Positions 10,933-21,873 of a DNA stretch of 64,000 bases are shown piece after piece. The stretch spans positions 248,001-312,000 of the forward strand of contig CAJQUW010011512.1 of assembly GCA_907163375.1 (NCBI GenBank), in the 5' to 3' direction. How positions within the stretch are numbered: position 1 is the stretch's first letter; each line of letters opens with the position of its first letter. The notes below the pieces were generated by a model. It saw only the letters and a list, made by a program, of their open reading frames with translations, did no database searches and was not told the origin of the DNA. A program made the translations under genes and the position numbers. The DNA is from Prostheceraeus crozeri. Lineage: Eukaryota; Platyhelminthes; Polycladida; Euryleptidae.

Positions 10933-13900
10933 ATAAGTCTGCTATAATTAGCCGCATGATTTTGCAAGTCATGGACATAATTTATTTTTTCCTATTCCAT
11001 ATCTTCCTTGGATTTTTTAAAAATCGCATATGATTCGGTCTTGTTAATTTCGGAAAACATTTTTGTGATTATAATGTCGAAAATCCTAGCTATTTTCGCC
11101 TTCCGTGTGTCTATTTTAGTGTCTATCAGAAAGTGTAGGGGTCATATCTAAATATTGTAGAGACAGGTTTTTGATTTTCAAGTTATCAACTTGCATTCCA
11201 TTAGTAAATACATACAAATGGATTTATCTCTTAACAGTTACATTCTCAGTCTACTTGACGTTAACTCAGTAGTATCAATAGACCTAACCATAAATTCTGA
11301 TAGCAATGAACACTGACTTCTTTCATTGACTTCTAAACATGTAAGAGGTATTTTGTGAATTACCATTCTTGTATTTTCTTCATGTTTGCTTATTTTATAT
11401 TTTTCTCCTTTTTTGTTTAACAACGTCGGTTAAAGGCCATTTCTAATATCCTTATAAGACGCGCGTTGATTAAATTAATTTCATTCCAGTTATGAGGTTT
11501 GTATGGCTTCCATACATGTCTAATTGTAATATACCTAATTGGTAAAATTTTCTTATTGCTTATTGTCATGACTTATTTTCTCTTTTGTCTATCTGAAGCT
11601 AGTACATTCTACACATCGCCATTGTGACTAATATCTAGAACCCAAGTCAATCAAGACATTATTATTGATTAGTCCGTCTTGTGTACATTTTGCTCATCCC
11701 AACAGCATTTAACGAACTATTCAAGCATACAATGTCGACTTGAATTCATAAGTTATTTGATCAATAACATTTTCTGTTAATAATCGTGGCAAGGTTTTAT
11801 TTGCAGCAATCAAATATCCCTTTCATAATCTTGAAATCATGCTTCACAGAGTTAGCATTTAAAGTTTAAAATCGTAGAAAATCGTAGACTGAAAGTCCTA
11901 GCAAAATAGCATTTTCAGTTATTATCCGCTTGTGCCTGATCACATTATCAGCCTTTAGAAGATGTTTCTTAGTTCATTTTTTGCAAGTATCACAGAAAAC
12001 AAATGCAACAAACGCAACGTTGTGGAAAATCCAGTATTCTCACATTTTCTCAACTTCATGAACACTTCGTTTTTGCAAAATTTGTATCATTATAAATATC
12101 ATATCATGTTACTTCTTGTACGATATTAGTGCTATAAAATTCCTGATATTCTCTGATACGGAAATTATTGATGCGAATTGTTTAAAAGCGTTTTATCTTA
12201 TCGCAAAACTTGACTTTTTTCAAGTGTCAGATTTGATTTGAATGACAGTTGTTGTTTTATAAGAATCTTGGAACTTGTTTACTCATAATTTAAAACACAA
12301 ACAGGTAGTCCATGAAATGATTTGACGAACATGTACATTGCTATATATTTTTGAAGCATGGTGTTATCTCGCCATCTCAGCTGGAATGCACTTTTGTCTC
12401 TATCGGAAGAAACTTATCACTCCTTCAATCACATGAATAAATATGAGATCTTCAAGATTAAATGGATTTGATATCGTCAGTCGTTCAGCTTTCTGCTTTC
12501 TTCTATCAATTTCATTGTTGCATTTAAAAACTGGGCCATTAATTTTGTGAGTGATATCACGATCTGATGGTCGATCGTCAAATTCAGGCTTGCCAAGCAG
12601 AATATGAAAACCACAAGAATCCCATGGGATGCGAATTGTTCAGTGTTTCTCAACGCAATGGGACAGATACATCCTGTAGCCGCACATTCAGACGGCCACT
12701 AGAAATATTTTTTATCTAAAAGCTCAATTTCTCTGTAGTTGCCTGCTCGCGAAAAGCGTCAATCAGTTGACAGTCATAAAAGTGCAATAAGTTGGCGATC
12801 ATTCAGTCACGTATGCACGCAAACGCTTGTTCTTAAAATGGTTCTTCTTCATTCTTAACAACATTGGCATTTCTCTATTTTAGTTGGCATAGGATAATGC
12901 TTCTATGTGGAGCAAGAAAGTAATTGCGACAGGCACAGAACAAATGCCATGGTCTGCTCTTTGTTCCACAATTTGACCTGTTCTCTTTATTTTCTTGTTC
13001 ATACTGATGGCGATTAGTCTCCTGTATGTGTAGGTCTCCGATGTGTTGTAATATTTTTGTTCTACAATAGTTTCTTATTTCAATTGATAATTTGTGGAAC
13101 TTCCTGCTCTACATTAAGTCAGCACAGTCGCTTATTTAAGAGGGATGTCAAGGAATATAATAAAAAGAGGATAAGCGTGCACGTTCATATACATGTAGAT
13201 TCCATTATACTGGAACGCTTATCATAGGATTGCTAACGAAATGTGCATGCGCCCTGTATATAAGCAGTGTGGAATGGAGGCTACGGGCAAGAAATCATAC
13301 AATTATGTATTGAAGGCATTGGAACTGCACAAGCGGACTAAGAAAAAAATATATAAATGTGAAATAGCAAATTGCAGACTAACGAAACTTGGAGTCAGCC
13401 TCTGCATAACAGCAGAACAAATAGAAACTTAAAAACGAATCATAATAATCCAAAGACGATATACTTATGAAAAACTCTGTCATGCCTGTAAGTTTGTCTA
13501 ATATCGAATGATCATAAGAAAAGCTGTTCGAAAATCATTTTGTCTGTTGATAATTGAGGTGAAGAACTTGCTATAAATTGCACAAGTCAAAATAACTGAA
13601 CCTTTGAAAGCGGGATTATTACCATGTTTTCTTATTTGAATCCACGGGTTAGAAAGGCATGCTAAATAATTTTTGCAAGTCCTTGCTGGGTTTTATTCTG
13701 GAACAGATTGTTATTTGCCGATGTTTTTTGCTGACGCATGTCACAGAATAGATCGTTTTTTTGACACAAGTGCTTGCTGTGTGAAAAATTTACCAGTAGT
13801 AGGTAAGCCGATCGAATTTCTAGTGTCTTTTATTCTTGACTGCAACCTAACATTCCTACGAACACTGTGACTGTGAAAACTAAAAAAGTGAAAGATGAAG

Positions 13901-15485
13901 TGTGAGTCCAAGTCCGAGTAACAGATAGCCGAGTCTGTATCACATGTTTTCTCAATTCACTTATCTAATACTTGTTTTCTTTCTGCTGGTTCTCATTTCT
14001 TTTACTTGCGTCAATAAAAATTTGTTATCTTGCTAAATCTATCTTTAAAACTGCCGTTCCAAAGAATAGTTTAGTAAGAGGATGTCTTGGATCTTCGTTC
14101 TTGGAGAAATCGATCAATGTGCCTTTGTTCTCTTATTTAAGCTGTAATAAAATTTACAGCATCATATAATTGTACATTTGATATTATAATAGGTGTACTA
14201 ATTTTGGCGACATGTCAGGAGTGTGTCAAAAGTAGAATTTAATATACGTGTTCACCCACTGAAATTTTACATAATATGCCAACTGCGCATCTGTGATTTG
14301 CTCCGTGTAAACCTGCAAGCTTAAATAGAAAATCGTGTTGATATTGAGAGATGTGATCTAGGCCTGCTGATGATTCCTGATATTGAATGAAATGGCAGCT
14401 ACTCAGACCTGTCCCCATTTTTCAACTTAGGATGCAACTCAATATTTAATTATTCTATTTACATTTCGTAGTGACGATCTCAATGCATTTGTAATTCGTA
14501 GTGTACAGCTTTCCGAGTGGGGAACGCAATTTTACTTTTTTAATGAATGAGCACCACTTTCTTTGGGTGACAGAAGTATGACTCACATCAATCATGAATG
14601 CAACATAGAAAGCTACAAACCCAACATTTTCAGAGTTAGAAACACATTGAACCATGCGATTCCGAACCAGTTATTTATGCATCAAAATATATTGCCATTC
14701 ATGACTAATGACCATCAAATTGCTTTGTCGCAATTTTTGCTGTCCATATTGCTTTGTTTTGAGAAACATTTCTTACTTTATTAAGATATTTACTCACATT
14801 GCTCTCAAAATTTTCAATATTTTTCCGTTTGAATTTTATATGCTTTTTTGATACTGAATATTTTGAACAGCATACACGTCAGTTCGAGACATGTGAGCTT
14901 GTTTGTCATTAGCAAAATTATCTGACACGGGAAAAATTGATGATTATTTCCTTTTGTAAGACGAAGTGGTATTACACGTCTACTCTCTAGTTTAATAAGT
15001 AGTGTGAAAAATATACTTAATATATTTAAGCATTAAGAACAAATGCTTACGAAACTTTCGATTGATTTTCTTAAAGGTTGAGAAGTTTCCAGTAAGAATT
15101 CATATAGTTGAATGATAAGACTCTTTCCACTGAAATTTCTGCGTGTATTGAACTTATAATCTAATCACATAATGTAATTATTTTTTTCTAAATCATCTCA
15201 AGCATTTTTCGATAGTCATAGTGCCAATTATTGAATAAAAGTTTTAGAAGTGAGTTGCCGCCAGAGTTGGAACCGGGCCTACTTTTGATGTTAAGCTCGG
15301 CGCGGCCCGTACACCTCAGGTCTGTGACAATTTGGAATTCAGAGTCTCAAGCTCATCAGTATTCAATTTTAGACCCGTTTTGATGATTTCATTAAATATA
15401 TATAGTGCATTAATGATGATTGTCAGATGGTCAAAGTATAGTGATTATTGATGTTATTATAACTAAAGTGTCATTATTCTTATGG
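10933..15485. other. No gene recognised
   Basis: About 4.5 kb of AT-rich DNA. Short frames such as 13241-13432 and 13673-13870 resemble nothing and have no splice context. A hAT-end-like CAGTGTTTCTCAAC at 12641 has no partner. Confidence 0.5.
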
Positions 15486-15530
15486 AATATATTATATATA
15501 ATATATATATATATTATATATAATATATAT
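15486..15530. repeat. AT microsatellite, self-complementary
   Basis: An uninterrupted A/T tract built from ATAT and TATAATATA units that can fold on itself. It is likely a slippage-prone microsatellite. Confidence 0.9.
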
Positions 15531-16356
15531 AAAAATAAACAAGAATAATTCGTATTATCATGATGTTAGTAAAATTACATTATAGCTTTGAAATGGATTA
15601 TTGTGATGTATAATGTTGATAAAATGGAACGAATAAATCCAAAACTGCTGAAGAAAATGAAACGATGCTTCTCTTTGATGCTTCTTTTTGATATGTGGTT
15701 ATATATACTAGTTCTGAATGGAGTAAATAGAAAGTTTGATCAAATTGATGAATTTGATAATAAAGCAAATTTAAAATACTGAAGGGATAACTTATGAAAA
15801 GAACGTTGTTATATCAGCTCTTGATTGAAAATCTCCCCATGTGATGATGCATCGAAAATCGAATCTTGGAGGTCACTTAAAAGCGCTTGCTACTGTTACT
15901 AACGCGAAGCAAGAGTGTCATATGATGTGCGTGTGATGTGCTCTACTTCACCCAGACAATTATAATCAGCTGAATTCGATTCCGAGCTAGCGAGACATTT
16001 TCGTTGCTGTGCCAGGAACAAGACATATCTATTCTACCTAAATTAGTTAATCTACTTCCCAGCGTCGCCTGTAAGCTAATGATATTGTTACTGAGAAAAT
16101 TTGTGTTATGTTTGGCTTTGTCGTACGATATTTCTTATTTATGTAATAGATCTTGTATAGATTTGAGGTCATTATTTGCTATAATGACCGAGAGCCGAAT
16201 GATCGAGGTTAATGACAAATAATGAACGAAGAAATATATGTATTGTCTGTTATAATACATGACTTCTTTCATAGAGGTCTTGACCAGGTTTATATTTTCC
16301 ATACAGGAAATTAATTACCTGCTTCGTGGAACTTATTAACCTGCGGACATAAAAAG
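15531..16356. other. No gene recognised
   Basis: Spacer between the microsatellite and the Tc1-like transposon. Two short open frames (15588-15782 and 16004-16222) resemble no family. Confidence 0.5.
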
Positions 16357-16358
16357 TA

Positions 16359-18018
16359 CAGATTGTTTCATAAAAAATGGATCACCCTTAAAGATCGCCT
16401 TAACTTCAACTTTGTCTAACTCCGCCAAACTTGAACGAATTTCTCTGAAATTTGGAAGATATGTCAGTTGTGCTTACTAATATCATTGTTGGAAATTTCA
16501 AGCATGAATATTGAGTTGTTTTCCTGTTATAGATAAAAAAAGTAGCAGATAATTTGATCTTCCTTTAGCAATGTTACACAAAATCATACCTCACTCTTAT
16601 AAAATTACATTTGTTTCCTTTGTTATGTAATATGTTGTTCTACAAGCCAAAAGCTATCAAGCAAAACAAAAATAAAGAAAATCGGTCAATCAGAGCCAGT
16701 ATAGCACCATTATTCATCAACAATAATGTAATTGCTACATGTGATTAACTGGACTTCATGTTCCATAGCTTCCTGACTTCGTTGCGGTGGTGTTGGCAGC
16801 ACTCCTGTTTGCTTTCAGCTAGAAATCCATCTCTTACCGGTTGAAAACAATACAAAGCACAAATGAACAACAACGAGATCGCATTCACAAAAGGCAAAGT
16901 GTCAGCCTTGCTAGAACTAGGCTTTTCTTTGCGAGCTACAAGCAAGCGACTAAATGTCCCTTACACAAATGTGCATCGATGGCATAATGATGATTTTCGA
17001 CTCTGTCGTAAAGAGGGCTCTGGCCGTCCACGCAAAACATCCAAACGTAGAGACCGCCTAATTTTGAGATTTGTTAAAGTTGATCCAAGTCTCTCGTTAA
17101 CTGAGATGGCTGCACTAGTCTCGTCTATTTCTAAGTCCACTATTCGTAGAAGACTTATTGAGTCGAATTTCAAGAGCTGTAAGAGGCCCTCTCAGATCGA
17201 ATTATCAGATCAGCATACAAAAAGACGTCTCAGATGGGCAATGAGTCATTGTCACTGGCGAAATCAATGGGATCGGGTTGTCTGGTCTGATGATGCATCA
17301 GTCCGTCTGAAAGATAGTGATGTTCGATTGAGACTATGGATAAAACCTTAAAATCAGGAAATTCCGAGACATTTACATCGTCCCCGGGTACAAGGTGGTG
17401 CGACTCTACTGATTTGGGCTGGCATTTGGACCGATAGCCGCTCTGAACTTCACATACAGCAAGGAACCATGAATTCTGAACGCTATGAGAATGTTTTACG
17501 AATGAACATTGGCCAAATGACAGATCAACTTGGTGATCCATCGACTTGGTTATTTATGGATGATAATGCTACGTGTCACAGGAGTAGTAGAGTCAACTTA
17601 TGCAAGTCTCAATTAGGGCTTAGGACATTATCTTGGCCAGCTCGTTCTCCTGATCTGAATCCCATAGAAAATGTATGGAGTATTCTAAAACGTAACGTTC
17701 GTCGTTCACTGCTACCTACAGATGGCGTATCACAACTTACGTCACTGTTAAAAAGAGAGTGGAGAAAGTTAGATCAGTCAAAAATCAACGATATCATCGA
17801 ATCAATGCCTAGACGAATTGGTAATGTCATTGACAATAAGGGTAGGACCACAAAATATTAGCTTCTTAAGAACCGTTACTGTATCATAGCTTATCAGATT
17901 ATATAAGGACATTTAAATATATTAGGGACATGAAATAACATGAAAAATGCTTTCTGTATCATACTTATGTTTTATTTAGTCAAATTTTAGGATGATCCAT
18001 TTTTTATGAAACGGACTG
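16359..18018. mobile_element. Tc1-like transposon, full length, one stop codon
   Basis: A 1,660-bp element flanked by TA at 16357-16358 and 18019-18020. The terminal inverted repeats are about 30 bp: CAGATTGTTTCATAAAAAAT on the left and CAGTCCGTTTCATAAAAAAT read inward from the right, with about four mismatches in total. Tc1 elements typically begin CAGT and duplicate TA. The single transposase gene on the plus strand spans 16863-17861. The 5' untranslated part (about 500 bp) is long for the family and the 3' part (about 160 bp) is normal. This is the best-preserved transposon in the window and the one most recently active by appearance. Confidence 0.95.
16863..17861 (+). pseudogene. Tc1-like transposase with one in-frame stop
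   Basis: A reading frame of 333 codons, the usual length for Tc1 transposases, interrupted by a single TAA at 17349-17351 after LRLWIKP; the same frame then continues cleanly to the end at 17861. The first part carries paired helix-turn-helix DNA-binding regions (residues about 5-110) with the GSGRPRKT linker motif. The catalytic triad is intact in sequence: the first Asp in VVWSDDASV, the second in FMDDNATCH, and the Glu in SPDLNPIENVW. Thirty-four residues separate the second Asp from the Glu, so this is the DD34E class. The stop falls between the first and second catalytic residues, so the copy is not functional without read-through. The stop could also be a sequencing error, since no other lesion is visible. 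Confidence 0.93.
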
Positions 18019-18043
18019 TATTACAAAATCATGCACTATGTAC

Positions 18044-18160
18044 AGGCGCTGTGGCTTTGTGGTAGATTGTTTGCTCTGTACCTTGGTTCAAACCTTGGTC
18101 GGGTCAAACCTAAGACTTTTAAAATAGGTAAACTCTGCATTCTTGTTACACACCCAGCAC
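18044..18160 (+). mobile_element. Possible SINE-C (tRNA-like head)
   Basis: CTGTGGCTTTGTGGTAGATTG resembles a pol III A box, and GGTTCAAACCTTGG, 30-40 bp later, resembles a B box. A tract resembling CACCCAGCACAAACAG follows. It starts just 25 bp after the Tc1-like element. It is a single copy in this window, so the family and limits are uncertain. Confidence 0.4.
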
Positions 18161-19828
18161 AAACAGAATAAGAGTAGGATAAATAACAACTCGGTCACAT
18201 GGAAGAAAGGCTCCCTGCCTAATGCGCTTCCGAGTAAAACAAAAGGTTCATCTATTCATTTCATATTCGCCTTTATTATATGATATCAAGGCTGCTGAGC
18301 TTAGAAATTTACAATACCATAGAAAGTCTGTTTCTATGCTGCTGAAAGAGCACAAAAATTTTCTCCTCGTTGTGATAATACTAAATAAAATGCCATTGAA
18401 ATATTGAAGACCATTGGAATACTATTGAGAAAGAATTAAATAAAAGTTAGATAAAAGTAAATGAAGCCATTATTAAGTTTAAAAATTACATCATGCAAAG
18501 CCACCTGGCAAGCACGTGACCGATACCTATTGTCCCTTTGCATTGTCAAATATATATTCGTTTCGTAAGTGATGAAGCATCATGAATTTTACTTAAATTT
18601 AATCTCCCGAAACGTCGTGACTTTTATTCCATTGTTTTTTAACACAGCATGTGTGATTCAGTGTGATAATTGACCAAATGTCATATCAATGCTCTTAGAA
18701 AGGCATTGTAAAACTTCAGACAAATATTTTACACACATTGTTATTGATGAAAAGCTTCTAGTTCCAACTAAGCGCAGGATATTAATATTGCGTTATAGTG
18801 CTTGGGGCAAATGGTTCTTTACAACAGTAATCGTGGTTTTTTTCAATGTGGACTTAACGCTCTGTATCAAGTTTCAGAAGGTACTTGCTTCATACCACTG
18901 TCTTAATCAATCAGAATGTTTTAATAGGTAATAGCTTGTGCACCGCTACATAGTTTAAAAATTCACCTAATGTTCATATCTCTTTATAATTTCCGTAAAG
19001 AAACAATTGAATTGAAATAGTAGTCAACCAAATGCTGCATGAATTTGAACAAGCTTCGTACTAATATAGGCCTACGATTTAAAAAACATTCAAAATGAAA
19101 GTTCTTTGTCATTCGTCATTTAGTTTAATAAATTTGCATATCATTCGAAAGTTTTTTGAAGAGTTATGATTTGAAGGATGTAGCCGATTGCATCACAATC
19201 ATTATTATATTATTCACTACATTTATCACTATGTATTATTTGTTTAAAACATTCGAAAACATTCAAACGGTTTTTACCGAACAAAAATTCCATAGTCTAA
19301 CACATGAATATTTGCTATTTATTGCTTGATAATGGGCCCTTAGTGTGGCATTGAATAAAAATCTGCCATTTCATATAATCTTTAAAAATCATGAGATATT
19401 TTGAAAAAGAACTAATTTTTTGCCCTCATTATTGTGAAAATAACCTGTATTTTTCCTTGATTAAGAGCAACTTTGTCCATATCAATGGTTGGTCCGAACT
19501 GTGACATCTTGGTGCCTTGTTGTACTGCCATATAGTAATGTAGGCACGGCATCAATAAGGAGATATTTATTACTGAGTTTGATGATTCTGCAACAAATTT
19601 CGATGTCAAAGTCAATGCTAGGGGCAAGTGTGAAGGTTCAACACAACAAGAACTCCAAAATAAACCATGAAGCACAAGTTCAGGGCAATTGAGTTGCTTC
19701 CTCAGGAGAAAACTTGGAACAAGCCATTTCATCCAGGGTCCGCAATCTTCAACAGGCCTCTTTCTCATCTCTCAAAACCACACAGCTCCCTGAAAAAAAA
19801 CAGTAATCATCAATTATAACTGATGCGC
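18161..19828. other. No gene recognised
   Basis: AT-rich spacer. Open frames on both strands at 19412-19768 overlap and resemble nothing known. Confidence 0.5.
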
Positions 19829-19925
19829 AATACAAGACACCAACACCCTTGATTCCCCGACCGCACTCGCCCGACCTAGGAATCGAACCGAAGTCCGCGG
19901 TGGATATTCTCTTTAGATATTCAAT
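19829..19925 (-). mobile_element. Truncated SINE-A fused to a plus-strand SINE-A tail
   Basis: 19829-19903 is the 3' two-thirds of a minus-strand SINE-A, ending abruptly at CCGCGGTGG. The next bases, 19904-19925, are ATATTCTCTTTAGATATTCAA, which is the family tail in the plus orientation. The two parts cannot come from one simple insertion. A deletion that collapsed an inverted SINE pair, such as the intact pair at 10204-10565, would give exactly this join. Confidence 0.75.
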
Positions 19926-20056
19926 GAACTACTGTTGTCAATCTACACTGTGACGTAGTCGCATGACATGCTGATATGCTGTCTCGCAACAATATGAACG
20001 CTAGTAGCGTTCTGTCAATAATAATAGGACAATATGCTGTTGATATCATTTAGAGA

Positions 20057-20236
20057 TGACGTCTGCCTTCGCTCGCATTCCTTCTGAACTGTCAGCGTGG
20101 CCTAGTGAAGAAGGTGCGAGTTCGTCTCCACCGCGGACTTCGGTTCGATTCCTAGGTCGGGCGAGTGCGATCGGGGAATCAAGGGTGTTGATGTCTTGTA
20201 ATGACTTAATAGCTGTTATTCTCTTTAGATATTCAA
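20057..20236 (+). mobile_element. SINE-A copy, plus orientation
   Basis: A complete-looking copy with leader TGACGTCTGCCTTCGC, GTCAGCGTGGCCTAGTGAAG, CACCGCGGACTTCGGTTCG, B box GGTTCGATTCC, and a tail ending TTCTCTTTAGATATTCAA. It sits 131 bp after the chimeric minus copy, again in inverted arrangement, and about 650 bp upstream of the host exon. Confidence 0.85.
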
Positions 20237-20886
20237 GTACTTAGTGAACATCCGAACAGCACAATTTCGGTGTCCGGAAATCGTCTTATCCTCAGTTACT
20301 CAATATTCGATTTTTTCAAGCAAAATGGTTGACTTCAATCTTCTAATTGCTATTGTTATAAAATGAAGATGATAGGGAAGTCATCGGAGGTCTTTCTGTT
20401 GTTTAGAACCTGCGGCCCATTTTCTCTTGACAGTTCCAACGAAGATGAGATGAAGCTGGTGTACTGACGGGGTGGAGAAGAATACGACTCAGTTTGCCTT
20501 CCTTGTCGCCTCGTATTTCTCTTGCTGCATTCGTTGTCGTTCTTCTTGTTGATATTGGCGGCGAATTCTCTACGAACTGGTTGTAGTATAGTTGTAGGGA
20601 AGAGATGAGTGGATTGAGCTAAGGGAAGACGTAATGGGGAAAGCGGTAGCGGATCGCTCGCACGCAGTCTGCCATTCTCCCCACCATTCCACCTCCTCCT
20701 CCTCTTCAATTCTATCTCTCATTTTTGCCATCGCATTCAAAATTTAATTGACAGCATCGGCAAGAGAAAGGGAGAGCAATAGACGAGTGGTGCTATTCCT
20801 CCTCCGTTTTCGCTGGTCGTCAAGCGTCCCCTGCCTTCGTCGCGTCGGCCCTTGGTGTCAACTTTTCTTCTTTTCTCTTCCAACAG
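20237..20886. other. Probable intron with GC-richer part
   Basis: The sequence becomes more GC-rich from about 20400. Open frames exist on both strands (for example 20356-20709 minus), but none resembles a known protein. The stretch just before 20887 is a strong pyrimidine tract ending in CAG, as expected before an exon. Sequence purine-rich at 20755-20790 may be regulatory or exonic; I cannot tell. Confidence 0.4.
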
Positions 20887-21112
20887 GTCACGTACTGTTG
20901 GTAGTCAACGATCAAGTACGTCGAGTGTGTCTCCCGGAGCGGATTACGCATCTGGACACTGTGAGGGCGCTCTTCGTCCGGGCATTTCCTCAAGTCGTCA
21001 CTTGGGACAGCTTCAAATCATCGCCAAATAATTCCAGTGGCAAAGGTCTGCCTCCATCTATTCTTGTGCTCAATCCCAACGTTAACATTTTCTATCAACT
21101 ATCCGACCTAAG
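20887..21112 (+). CDS. Exon of an SRCIN1 / p140Cap / KIAA1217-like gene
   Basis: A 226-bp exon between a good acceptor (TTCTCTTCCAACAG before 20887) and a consensus donor (AG, then GTGAGT at 21113). It enters with one base of a codon pending and leaves with two. The 74 full codons include VLLVVNDQVRRVCLPERITH, LDTVRALFVRAFPQ and NIFYQLSDLR. That is the pattern of the conserved N-terminal block of the SRCIN1 (p140Cap/SNIP) and sickle-tail (KIAA1217) family, related to yeast AIP3/Bud6. In animals these are cytoplasmic scaffolds that link Src signalling and the actin cytoskeleton. The segment NNSSGKGLPP looks like a lineage-specific insertion, since the family usually runs straight from the LxSP motif to an I-x-I strand. 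Codon choice is less AT-biased than the surroundings. The family usually continues with Asp-Ile in the next exon, which I did not find. Family assignment is from remembered pattern, not a search. Confidence 0.65.
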
Positions 21113-21727
21113 GTGAGTACGAATAATTAATCAGTTTTTGTAGGGAAATTTTGGAAAGCTTAATTGAGAAAGAAGGCTTTTCCAGGGATTGGAAGCAACT
21201 GATCTGAAAAATTATTATTAATTGCAAAGTTGTCAATCAATTAATTGCTTAGGGCCAATATCACAAGTAGGCAAGAATGCATAGTATTAATTATCGGAAA
21301 GTGTCTAAACACACATGAATTTCATCCGTCTGTTTTGAAAGTGCATGCGGCAGTGTTTGGAATCTATGGTATTAGTATATTATTGGTAAGAATGAGTAGT
21401 ACTACAAGTCTTAAGATTTCCATTTTTACCAGATATTGGGCCAAAGCTGATCAATTCTAATTCGTTGCCACGAGAAATCTGCATTGAGTTTTTTTAAGAA
21501 CTGATCAATCCATTGGTTGCAGTAGCATCGCAATTGTACACCTGCGGATTGGAGAGCGCCATCAGTCCTCATTAGGACTGACTACTTCAATTAATAATTT
21601 AAATTAGGAAGCATTATATTCTATTATAAATGGCTGCTGGCATGATTTTCATTATCGTATGAGAATCCATCTCTATACTAGCAGAACTATTGAATATTGA
21701 TAGTCCGGTATTTATATGAAGAGTGCA
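21113..21727 (+). other. Intron following the SRCIN1-like exon (first part)
   Basis: Starts with GTGAGTACG. It is AT-rich with no recognisable coding sequence. Its 3' end is not located. Confidence 0.45.
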
Positions 21728-21873
21728 CCGTCATCGTGGCCTAGTAAAGAAGGCGCGAGCTCGTCTCTACCGCGGACTTCGGTTCGATTCCTGGGTCGGG
21801 CGAGTGGAGTTGGCTAATTAAGGTGTTGGGGTCTTTCAATTACATTGCAGTAGTCATTATCTTTCGATATTTA
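21728..21873 (+). mobile_element. SINE-A copy, plus orientation
   Basis: ATCGTGGCCTAGTAAAGAAG, GAGCTCGTCTCTACCGCGG, GGTTCGATTCCTGGGTCGGG and a more diverged tail (ATTATCTTTCGATATTTAA). It lies inside the presumed intron. This is the fifth member of the family in 12 kb; none was seen elsewhere in the window. Confidence 0.8.

Noticed and set aside
12641-12660. CAGTGTTTCTCAAC, like a hAT terminus.
   Set aside because: No inverted partner or flanking duplication was found within several kilobases.
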